From the NCBI RefSeq assembly GCF_032884065.1, contig NC_088872.1:5326186-5390185 (forward strand): DNA of 64,000 nt, in the 5' to 3' direction. Made by a program: the position numbers and the translations under genes. Positions 35,695 through 46,144 of this stretch are shown piece by piece; position 1 is the first letter of the stretch; the number at the start of each line of letters is the position of its first letter. The notes beneath the pieces are model-generated. The model did not search any database. It had not been told where the DNA came from and saw nothing but the letters and a program-made list of their open reading frames with translations. Origin of the DNA: Artemia franciscana (Eukaryota > Arthropoda > Branchiopoda > Anostraca > Artemiidae).

Positions 35695-35795
35695 GTGCAC
35701 CAAGAGGAGGCAGTGTTCGTAGAATATTAGGATCCCCACGCCAGCTGGAAAATGCAGCACCTACTCCGCGGAATCCTCAAGGTGTTTGGGTTTGA
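35695..35795 (+). CDS. Coiled-coil protein, terminal exon E
   Basis: The acceptor AG is at 35,693-35,694. The first two bases complete the Gly codon begun in exon D, then the frame reads APRGGSVRRILGSPRQLENA and APTPRNPQGVWV to TGA at 35,793-35,795. The tail is basic and Pro/Ser-rich, with no coiled-coil character, and RRILGSPR looks like a possible phosphorylation site. The last three residues V-W-V fit a class II PDZ-domain ligand (hydrophobic at positions 0 and -2), a feature of many synaptic and junctional scaffolds; that role is inference. No certain poly(A) signal is seen; the first clear AATAAA on this strand is at 36,480-36,485. Confidence 0.85.
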
Positions 35796-38139
35796 TGTTA
35801 GTCGGTTACAACCTCCGAGCTTTATTGGTTCTTATTTATTTATTGTTCTTCAGTTAGGACCTTTTTTCGTTATTGTGTTATTCTGTCTGCCAGTTACGTC
35901 TTTTTGACAAGAGTCTGGCCTTAGTTTCGCCGTATTTCTAAAAATATTACTACTACCCCTTAAATTTTTATTGTTTTTTCCTTTATCCCCACCCCTCCTC
36001 ACTATCACACTTCGAAAACAATACAACGTGTCTGTAGTTAAGGAATTTTAGTAAATAATCTCATTACAAAAATGTCATTCCAAGATGTGTCTAAGGTCAG
36101 TTGGTTAAAGATATATTTTGTGTGTGATTTTAAAAACCAGTCTATTACTGTAAATCATTGCTTTTTTGGTACAGTTACATTCTGGGAACAAGTGCGATCA
36201 ATTTGGGCCGGGGCAAAGTTGATTTTATAGTAGTACTGATAATGCAAAGCGATCATATTTTGGGTAGTGGCGTAAACAAGTTTAAGACAAAAAATAGTAT
36301 TATAGAAAGATAATATAAAATATAAAATAATATATACAAAAAATCAAAATGCGAAAACCAATTTAAAACATTTACTGTAATTTTCTTCTCAAGGAGTTTC
36401 GCCGGGAAAAATTTGACACGAAGCTTCACAAAGATTGTATTAATTTCACTGTCATTTGATGCCAACTTGAAACTAATTAAATAAATTTTTTATTCTAAAT
36501 AGGTAAATAATTTGGCTCCAGAGTCAGAAATTAGATGCTAAATTATTCGTCAAGTAATGTTAAGTTAAATGGTGGATTATTTTATTAAAAATGAAAGAAG
36601 TGAGAATTTTGGTACTATGGCGGATATTATATGAGTAATGAGAATTAATTATTCGTTAACAGTAGACTTTGCATGGAAAAATTCAAACAGAAAAATTAGA
36701 AAAATATGATATTTTTAGTGCTTATCCATACAAGTGACGCTGTATTAGTGGGAAATAAGCGAGAGAAATGGAGGAATTCTATATATTACTTCAGACTACC
36801 TAGATGAGAGTTTTAATAGGCCCAGGGTTAATGTTCACTTCATGGACACAAGATACTAGGTCTCTTCTTTTTCTAAAACCTACACTGTAATGCAAAAATT
36901 CTGTGAAAATACACACTTCAATTCCTAATTCAGTGCTCTTTTCAAATATAATGACCATTAGGTATTATTTCTTTTACCGCTAGGCGTAGTATTAAAATTG
37001 CATCCTGGACATCCATCTTCATGAGGCCAGATATAGGCCATATCTGGGCTATATTCAAAAGCTTGCTTTTTGGGTAAGGTTTATATTAACAGACTATTCA
37101 GGTAGCTAAGAAATAAACTTAGCAAATTTTTTGCAGTTCATATTATTGACTTACCAGTAAAGGGATTATATAACTTGATGCCTTTTTTTATGTTCTTTAC
37201 AAATATAATAATCGCTTCTACCGTAAATTCAAATTTAAGCACTTTTTGGCCTAAACTGACCTTTTCGTAAATAATTTTGGCACTGAGAAAATGTAGTATT
37301 TTCTAACTAGAAAAAGAATTTTTGATAATTTTCGTCAAAAGATATTTGGAAAAAATTCAGTACGCATGTCAAACTCACTGTAAAATCTTCCCTTGGATAG
37401 ATTCTGTAAAACGTCTGTAGTTCTACAGAAATTTTTTTCTCATGCTGTTCTTCGGCTTACTATTAGAAATATTAAAGAAGGGTGTTCTCAAAAAGCAATT
37501 ATTTACGGTAAAGTTCATTCTATGTATGAATAAGGTTGAATTAACTAAGTCTTGATGAAGTATGTTGGCATTGATAATATAGGCCCAAAATGTTACTGAT
37601 ATTTTTAGAAATATTCTGAACCCCTTTCCCCACACCCTAGTGCTTTAAGAAAGAAGTCTCTAGTTTTACGAATATTCATGTATTTCCATGTAATTTAGGT
37701 AATTTTCACCATTTTTGCAAAATTTGTGAATGTGTGTTTTTGACAAATTCTACAAAGGCATTTAATTTTCAGTACCTAGATTGGAAAAAAAGGCGTAAAA
37801 GTATTGTGATTCACACAAGGGGATTAGAAAACATCTCTGAATGATTCAGAAGGATCAATCCCCCTCCATCCCACTATTTTGATCTTTAGCCACCTATAAA
37901 GTTTTGCGATATGCAAGTTTGAGCCAGAGTTCTCAGGCACAGTTTCACATTGGTATCTAAAGCCCGGATTGCTATATATAATATAGCAAAAGATTCAAAT
38001 AATCGTTGGCTCCTTGCTTTGCCCAGTAAATAATACCTAAATCTTTGTTACTAGAGATAGCTTCAACCAAGGGACGAAAAAGTTCAACTTTTCAGTTGAA
38101 TGCTCAATCAACCATTCGGTTTAGCCCTGACAAATTGCT
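35796..38139. other. 3' flank of the coiled-coil gene, AT-rich
   Basis: Presumed 3' UTR and intergenic sequence. AATAAA at 36,480-36,485 is a candidate cleavage signal about 690 nt after the stop. No other gene or element recognised. Confidence 0.4.
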
Positions 38140-38481
38140 TTGCTAGTACTATTAACAACTCATACGAGTATTAAGCTGGTTAAGGCCAAAACAGGCTAAC
38201 CTTTTTCTCCCTCCAGGAAGTGACAATTTCTTTTGAATCCTCTGTTATTACTTTTTATAGTAACTTTCTTATAACCCCTTGCCGTTCGAAGATTTTATGT
38301 TTTTGTTTGGCCCATAAAGTTTTGTTTGCCCCCTGGCTCCTTAAAAGGAAATTGTAATGTCAAATTATAATCAAAAATAGCTGCTTATCTTCGGTCTTTT
38401 TTGCTCATAATCACAGTTTCAAGAGTCTTTCATCTGAAGGTGCAAATACAAACAATAGAGATTTTTTTTTTTCAAAACAGT

Positions 38482-38540
38482 GGAATTCAATTCAGTGGAT
38501 ATTTCGGCCCTATGTCCAAGGGCCGTCTTCAGCACAACAC
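38482..38540 (-). ncRNA. Hammerhead-like motif, single copy
   Basis: On the minus strand CTGAAGA (38,532-38,526) is followed by a strong stem, GGCCC and GGGCC around a 9-nt loop, and then GAAATATCC (GAAA at 38,505-38,502). This is the same order as in the palindrome at 29,184-29,370. It abuts a (TA)n tract. It could be the ribozyme-like terminus of a Penelope-like element or a retrozyme fragment; helices I and III and a cleavage site are not demonstrated. Confidence 0.35.
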
Positions 38541-38550
38541 CAGAAAAAAT

Positions 38551-38558
<8 letters not shown>

Positions 38559-38613
<55 letters not shown>
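38559..38613. repeat. (TA)n microsatellite
   Basis: About 52 bp of TA dinucleotides, next to the hammerhead-like motif. Confidence 0.95.
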
Positions 38614-38620
<7 letters not shown>

Positions 38621-39180
38621 AAACTTACATTAAAATGTGAAAATTAAAACTAAAAATGTATTTAAAAAACTTCTTAAAACAGCCCTAGCATCCTTACTTC
38701 AACGAAGTTCAACCAGGACTCCAGGAGTCCTGGCAATATCTTCGAAGCTTAACCATTTTCTACCTCCTTGAAGTCGGAGTTTCCTTTGAATCCTCTGTTA
38801 TATCTTCTTAAAACGTCTTCCCTTCCGTAGACGCTATGCTTTTTATTTTATCCCGTAGCCCTTTAAAAAGAAATTAAAATGTTAATATATGTTCAGAAAT
38901 TGCTGCTTATCTTCGCTTTTGCTTATAATCGCATTTTGAAACGTCTCTCATCTCAAGCTGCAAAATCAGTACCACTAACGACTCATTGCAGCATCAAGCA
39001 GCCTGAGGCCAAAAAAGCCTCACGTGCTCCTCGTCCACCACAATATGCTTGAAGCCTTATCCTCTACTCCTCCCGCGAAGTGTTCCTGTTTCCTTTTAAT
39101 CCTTTCAAATAATCTCTACCCGTTTGTGGACGTTCTGCTATTTGTTCAGTCCCTGATAAACAGCCAAAAAGTGTAATCTT

Positions 39181-41819
39181 GCGTAACCTTTTATCCTTCA
39201 CCCGTATTACGGGGCTCAACTATCTAAAATTTTATTTAGTAATAGCTTAAAAAAGTGTGATCAAACCCCTTTTCTCGTAAAACTTACATATATATCTGTT
39301 GAAATTAAAATGGTACAAAAATATTGATACAAAAAATAGGAAGTTATAAAAACCATCCCGCGACAAAAAAAAAGCTGTTCACCATCTATAAAAAAAAATG
39401 ATATTTAATATTATCTGCATTGCCTTTGCACTTCTGACCACTATAGTGAGGGAGTTAAGTTTTTTATTTTAAAAAAAAAGAAAAAAAAGGTCTTGAACCA
39501 TCGTTTCAGGTCATGCGCTCTTTGTGACAATTTTTATAGGTGAAATCATTTAGCATGTTGCCTAGCTGTGTGGCATTGCTTAGTAACTGTGATAGTAATG
39601 AAGAGTGGGAAATGAGGACAAATATACAACTTGTATATTCGTAAAAGATATATTAAACATTAAATACTAGTTCTTTTAGGAATGTAACAAGAAAACAAAG
39701 CGGAGAGATAGAAATACATAGAAGACATTTAAAACGAGGGTTTTAAGTATAGGCAATAAAGCATTAACTAATCACTGTTTCTTTTTTTAAATAGTTTTTT
39801 AATAAATAGTGTCAGCTTCGACGAAATCACAAAAATTTACTAGTGAAAATTTTACTTTTCATAATAACGTAGCGTATCTTCTACGTTTTAAAGTTCGATA
39901 TATTTCGCTTAAATTACAGGATTCACAATTTAAAAACAAAAAAAGTCTATTTCTCTATTTCCACTCCCGCCCTATCTATTTATTATACGGTCGATGTCTA
40001 CGTCAATATTTCGGTGAATGTTTATAATGGCTTGTCCTGTCAGTTTAGAGCTCTTCCTTAGAATTTCCTCTTCTATTCATCCTAAAAAATTCGAATAATG
40101 ACCAAAATCGCCAGAAAAATATGAACTCTAATAAAGATCCATGAATTTGCTTTAAACTAAGTATATGAGTCGAAACTCTCCTTAAAAACAAATAATTATG
40201 TGTTAGTTATTTTTGTTTTTCATTGGTATAAATGGGTGATTTAAATTCGCAGGGTTCCAAGCTGTTGTAGATTTCTAATTTGTTTTTTTTTTTTTAATCT
40301 CGAGATTTTCAGATATTCAATTCAAACGTTTAAATCTCGATACGTCTTTTGAGCAGAAAAATAAAAATTGTAAATTTGACTCAGATTTAGCATTAAGTAA
40401 GAGAATTGTCCTGTAAAAATTTCGATTTATAAACAACTAATTGTAGAAATATGACTGGATGTCATGTATCAAAATAAGTATAAAATCCTTAGTGGTATAT
40501 ATAGCAGTTTAGACAATATTATGGACAAATATATGCAACCGCTAGACAAAAACATAACTTTATTTTGTGGCTGGTTGGTATTGAGAAGGTAAGAAATTCT
40601 GAAGTAATATTGTAGCCGCATTCCGTTTCCGTGGTCAACTCAAGTTGTGTGAATTTCCACTGTGAATTTCCTGTCTGAATCAATATTTTATTAGTAACTG
40701 TTTGAAAAAAAATCGATGCCTTTCCACTGATTCAAACTGAGAATTCAGAGACCCATCTATACCAGCTAAGTAAGAAAAAATAACACAATTATTTACCTTC
40801 TTATATAAAATTTTTTTTCGAAAATTAAATTTCTTAAATGATTATTCCGACCTTGGAAGGAGTATTTCGACTAAAATACTTAATTTTAAGTATATACTTA
40901 TACGAACTTTTATTAAAGTTCTAAAAAGTTTGGCTTTTATTTTAATCATTTATGATGAACAGAAAAGGTGATATGTCACATAATACAGAGCTTTAATTAG
41001 ATGAAAATAGGCAGTAAAGTGGCCACAATTTCCTCTCTAAAATCCAACTGTTAAATCAATAATTTTTGCTTCTCATACATTTACTTTCTATTATAGAAAT
41101 CTCCTATAGAACAACAATGTTGTAAAATTCGCAAAAAAGCAAACCCAAAAGACCAAAACAGACAGCCAAAAAAAATAATGTTATCAATTTCTTCGCATCA
41201 TCTACTCGATGACAAATTTTTGACAGTAAAGAGAAGTGAATATTTTGCTTTTCAGCCCCGTTGTGAGAGCACAATCCTGAAATCCTGATTATCATTTAAA
41301 AAGCCTGAAGAAGTTAGGATTTTAAATTTCCCTTCTTACATTCTCAATCTGGCCCTTGGACTTGTGGCCTTAAAATTGAATGAATATTGTGTGTTTTGAA
41401 GGATGATAAATATAGAGGGGTGTATTTTATTATTCGACGGACATGGCTGATCAATATAGTGATTCATTCAAAAGCCTTCTGAGGTTTATTTAATGATTCA
41501 TAGAAGAGTTTATTTTATTCATATTCATGTAAGGGGTCATGTGTTCGTGATTCATTTAAGGTTCATTTAGATCGAAACCCATGACTTTTAGAAAATGTTG
41601 TGTAATTCCAGACAGGTTTTTGTTGTAAGGACTTATTGTACTGGTTTCAAAGCATTTGAAAACCCATATTCTTGCCCCACCCCCTGTTTTTGTTAATTTT
41701 GTAGAAATAGTATGCTCCTAGGAAGTACTTTTTTACGTTTCGAAGTTCAATAGTTTAGCGATTCACGTGACCGAATTACACAGAAATTAATCATAGAACT
41801 TGCAGTTAAGTCCTAATTG
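39181..41819. other. AT-rich intergenic stretch, no feature
   Basis: Only short chance open frames; no repeat or gene recognised. Confidence 0.45.
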
Positions 41820-41829
41820 CTTTATGTCT

Positions 41830-41950
41830 GATCCTCCCCTCTCTTTCTATCTCTCTCGGGTTATCTATCCCTCTACCTCTCTCTTTCTCTGTTTCTCTCT
41901 TATCATTTATCTCCTCTCTCTATTCGTCTATGTATCTTTCTGTCCTTTTC
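41830..41950. repeat. Pyrimidine-rich (CTCTCT) microsatellite-like tract
   Basis: Runs of CTCTCTTT and CTCTCTCT with interruptions on the plus strand. Confidence 0.7.
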
Positions 41951-42276
41951 ACTCTACTGTATATCTATAATTTCTGTTCAAGGATTGCCAGATGTTAAAG
42001 AGTATTAAAATGTTTTTGTCTCTTTTTTTTCCTTTTTTTCGTTCCTCTTTATTTGACACCTTTTTTTATAATTATTGGTAGCTAAACTTTTGTTCACGTT
42101 TGTACTATTTCTGTCATTGTTGTTGTAACCAAATAATGCAAATATATTCAATTTCAAAATTGTGCCAAGTCGATTGAAATTCTTAAAGAATTTATTTTAC
42201 TGCTGATGCACTGAATAAAAAAGGTAGCCATTAGAATGTTTGGACCCTATCGAAATTGTCGCATTTTCTTCTTTTT

Positions 42277-42412
42277 TGTAATATTTGAATTAATTCTTCA
42301 TGGCAACTGGTTTCTATAAGATTATAAAATATACGGAGTTTTTCTTTTCCGTAATGTTTGAATTATTTCTTCATGGGAACTAACTTCTGTAAGATTATGA
42401 AATATATGGAGT
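42277..42412 (+). repeat. Tandem duplication, about 73-bp period
   Basis: AATATTTGAATTAATTCTTC and AATGTTTGAATTATTTCTTC each begin a unit that ends in AAAATATACGGAG or AAATATATGGAG. Confidence 0.75.
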
Positions 42413-44089
42413 AGCCAACAAGATAAATATATTGTTAAAGTAGATTGTTAAATCAAAAATATATCGACAGCGCTAACATTCACGTAACATAATAGCGTCT
42501 CCTCTTAAGAGATCCTACTTAAATGTCTCGTCCAAAAATACGGAAGCAATCTTCTTCATATGTTTAGGTCCAAAAATTTAAAAATCGCGTAAAAGTGTAT
42601 TTTAAGTTTTTGGTGAAATTTTGCTCATATATATCAAAGCGGTATTGGGCTAAGATATATCCAGAAATGTTTCAAGAATCCAACTGTCTCTCTAGAACTG
42701 TCTGATCTAGTTCTTTCCCTAACATTTAATTTAAAAAAGAAAATAAATACTGCCTCTAAGTAGTCGTCTAAGCATCTTTTACGTCTGAATTATCGGACGT
42801 GTTTAAAAGGTTGTCAAAAACGTATATGAACTTATTTCGATGGTGAAGGGTGAATCTGTCAAACAGAAAAAAATATCGAAGAGATAAGCGGAAATTTTAG
42901 GAGTAATAAAGACATGCTGAGTATATAGGCCAGTACACATCGCCTAGTGGAGACAATTGAGAAACAAACAATATTCATCCTTTGCATTGTCTCGAGAATG
43001 ATTATGCAACTATTTAGTTGCATATTCCTCACCAATTTCAATTTTGTTATACCTTTTTTTAAACTTTACGTCAAATTCATCACATTGCTATTGTTGTTAT
43101 TATATAAATATTTAAGCAACATAAAATAGCAAAGACCAATCTTTTAAAATCAGGTTTTCCTAACAGCGTACCCTTTCTTGTCTACACGAAGTCACTAACT
43201 ATTTAGTGAAGCTTCACGGTAGCTTTGGCGATATGCCTTGAAATTCCTTCTAGCCAGTGTCCAACTGAAGGATAATAATTATGGGTATTCCTAGGAGAAA
43301 TTGCGACATTTTCTCTACGGCTCTTCATTCTTCGCGTGTTTTATAATTAAAATACTTCCTACGTGTCATTTTACTTTTATTATTAAAAAAAAACATATGT
43401 TTATCCGCTATTTCTTTTTTGGCATATTTATTAATTGGGAATCCTAGCTTTATTGCCTCTCATTTTTTTTTCGTCTTCTTTTGTTTTTAGTCTACCAAAG
43501 ATGTTGACTGCAGCCTTGTGCTTGTTAAAGTGTGTTCCTTAGCCAATAAATATTGAGTTGTGCAGTGCCTTATTACCATTGTATGTGATTACCTAGTGTC
43601 GGTTTGAATTATCGCCTTATTCACTCAATGTCTCACTTTCCCCTTTGCTTTATTTCACTTATTCTTCTGTTTCACTTACCGCAAAAGTTATCATTTAGGA
43701 TCTTCTAGCTTAGTTGCTTTGATGCAAATTGTTTCGAAATTTATTTAATAAAATACAAAGTGCCATTTATGATATTTGTATTTGGTTTATGTTTCTTTCT
43801 TTTTTTGTAACTAAATCTGTTTGATATATTTTTGGAATTAGACGCTGTGTTGTGAATACAATTGCCTTCGTTGCTCATCTTTATAATATCATTTAAGTCT
43901 CATTTTCTATGCACTTAGAGGATTTGAAAGGAATATAATCTAATAAAAAAAATACATTTCACCCCAAAACATATTTAAGGCCGAACTGCCCAAATTTGAC
44001 AAAGATAAAAGAAAAAGAAACGCTGAATGCCAGGTCGTTAAAATCAATCACAAAATACATATACTGCGAATATTTCGCCTTTTTATCAA
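42413..44089. other. AT-rich stretch, no gene
   Basis: AT-rich sequence with no supported open frame. An isolated CCAATAAATATTGAG near 43,540 is a poly(A)-signal look-alike without a gene attached. Confidence 0.4.
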
Positions 44090-44099
44090 TAAAGTTTCA

Positions 44100-44400
44100 T
44101 CAACATCACGAAATGACAAGGATGGGTGTGCTTCACCCACCCTTGCCAAAAATAGAGCCCACTAGAAACGTTTAATGCGAAAACGCCTCTCCTTGCCAGA
44201 GTCGACCCAGCTCTAAATGGGTACCTGGAGAAATCTGGGGAAGGTAAACAGGAAGGGTGTGCGAAAGCACAGGATGGCTGGCCCCCAACCCCCCCATTGC
44301 ACTTCCTGGCTGAAGGGCCAAGAAACGGAGATCAGCACCTTCGGTACGGACTGTAAAGTCTAATGCCGTATCCTTTACCCTTTTTTTTTCCTTTTTTTAC
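44100..44400 (-). mobile_element. Probable SINE, GC-rich island
   Basis: A compact segment much richer in GC than its surroundings, with CCAGCTCTAAATGGGTACCT, CGAAAGCACAGGATGGCTGG and CCTTCGGTACGGACTGTAAA. It is bounded on the right by a T-rich run (44,381-44,398) that would be the A-rich tail if the element lies on the minus strand. I recognise the GGGTACCTGG-type core from invertebrate SINE-like repeats, but only loosely. A Pol III B box is not clear (GAGTCGACCC is the nearest match). Confidence 0.5.
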
Positions 44401-44499
44401 TGAGATTGTTCGGGACTGATTTTAGTATGACACTTCCGGAATTGTGTCTGTCTGTTTAACTTCAAGTTTGGAGCCTTACAGGGGGAAAAGAGGGGGCAG

Positions 44500-45170
44500 G
44501 GCAGGTATTGTTAGCGTTAGCTCAAATGGTGTTATGTTGCAAGCTAAGCGCTTTGTCTTAAACAACTGTTATTAAGTGTTAGTTATTTCTACAAGTTATT
44601 AACTGCCAGTTATAATTCAAAGATACGAAAAATATTTGATATTAAAAAAAAATCCCAACTGCTATGCCTAAGAAAGAAAAATATCGCCTATTTTGGAATC
44701 AAAGGAGAAACCCTTGAGCATCCTCAGAACCAAATAATATCTTGGAAGCGGATTGAACCAGTTGATAGAGTTTAAGAATCTCAGTTTGGAACTAGGATTC
44801 TAAGTTGAGTAGGTGTCTGAATGGGGAAGAAGAGTGGCTAGACTAGACATATGCCTCCTTAACTCAAAAGGTAATATGTTACAGACTATGCGCATTGGCT
44901 TTAAAAAATGTTATTAACTTGCAGTTAATTTGAAAAGAAGGTTCTCTGGGCTTCAAAGAAACGAAAAAATTGTTTATAGAAAAAATTAAAATGTTTCCTA
45001 ACTACTATGTATAAAAAAGTGAAATATTTTGGAATCAAAGGAGAAACCTTAATCATCCTCAGAACCAAATAATATCTGGGGAAACGAATTGAGTCGGTAG
45101 AGTTTAAGGATCTCTGTTTTGAATAAGGAATAAGCAACCTGAAGGTTAATAATCTCAGTTTGAAAACGGC
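44500..45170 (+). repeat. Tandem duplication, about 336-bp period
   Basis: TTTTGGAATCAAAGGAGAAA occurs at 44,691 and 45,027, followed in both by CATCCTCAGAACCAAATAAT. Similarity extends over most of each unit with substitutions and indels. Confidence 0.75.
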
Positions 45171-46144
45171 ACCTCATAACAGCTTTTAAGTGAACGCAGC
45201 TAATTTGCACTTTTCCTTTGATAATCAAAGAGTATATAAAACTTAGTAAAGTGCTGAATTTATGACATCTTTTATGGTGGGAACGTGCTTGGGTCATATC
45301 TGAAAAACACTTAAACTTTATCTAATCCATGGTTCAGAGTATAGATACTAAATTTTAAGAGATTGTCAATACCTGCTTGGTGTCTTTAGCGGAATTTTGG
45401 ATCATATTGTGCCGTCTCTTGAAGGTTTGTGGTGATTGACAGTTCTTCGGTGATTCCTACCGATTGCTAAAATCCATAGCTGTCACAAATTGAGTCACAT
45501 AAATCCTTTTATAGCCAGCCTTTGGAATGGGTTTGGTTTAACCATAATTAAGAACAGCGAAATATATCAAGTCTGTTGGGTGATCTTGCGTATAACATGA
45601 AAATTGAACAAGAAACGCTAGAGTCTGCAAAATATGTTTTGTACAGGAAAATTATAACAAGGTTTACTTTTCCCTTTTTTAGCTTTAAAATATATATGTA
45701 ATTAGGAAATAATAGAAGTATGTTAATGAAAAACAAAATCAAAAATCTTATAATAGTTTTTAAAGAAAAATAAAATTCTAATTAAATAGAAAACCTGAAA
45801 GATCGGAAATAGTCTTATAATGAGTCAAACTTTGAACTTACTGAAATTATTGTAAATGAATAAATGAAACCGAAAATGAAAAAAACTACCATTAAGGTGT
45901 ATATTGATCTCCGTTTTCTATACTTTTGAATGAAATGAAAAATAGCGCTAAAAAAATGTAGAACTCAAAAAGAAAAAAAAACGTTTAGCTTCTGCCTAGC
46001 ACAAATCATTAGAAAAAACATCCTGAGTTCCAAACCCTTCTAATGAGAAAAAAAATAGAGCCCTATTTCTGCTGTCCACAAGAAGAGAATTATTGACAAT
46101 CGTGTTTCTATGAGCTAACGTAAAAATTGTAACTAATAAGTGTT
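45171..46144. other. AT-rich stretch, nothing recognised
   Basis: No gene, RNA or repeat seen. Confidence 0.4.

Larger units (their letters stand above)
38140..39180 (+). repeat. Three diverged copies of a dispersed repeat (family D)
   Basis: Copies near 38,170-38,340, 38,700-38,900 and 38,970-39,180 share a 'TTGAATCCTCTGTTAT' or 'TTAATCCTTTCAAATAA' block, a '...GACG..TT.TGTTT' block and a (C)CCTGATAAA/CCCGTAGCC end. Two further copies lie at 48,960-49,165 and 49,720-49,820, where the CTTTCAAATAACCTCCTA form is clearest. Copies are old; no coding capacity. Confidence 0.5.
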
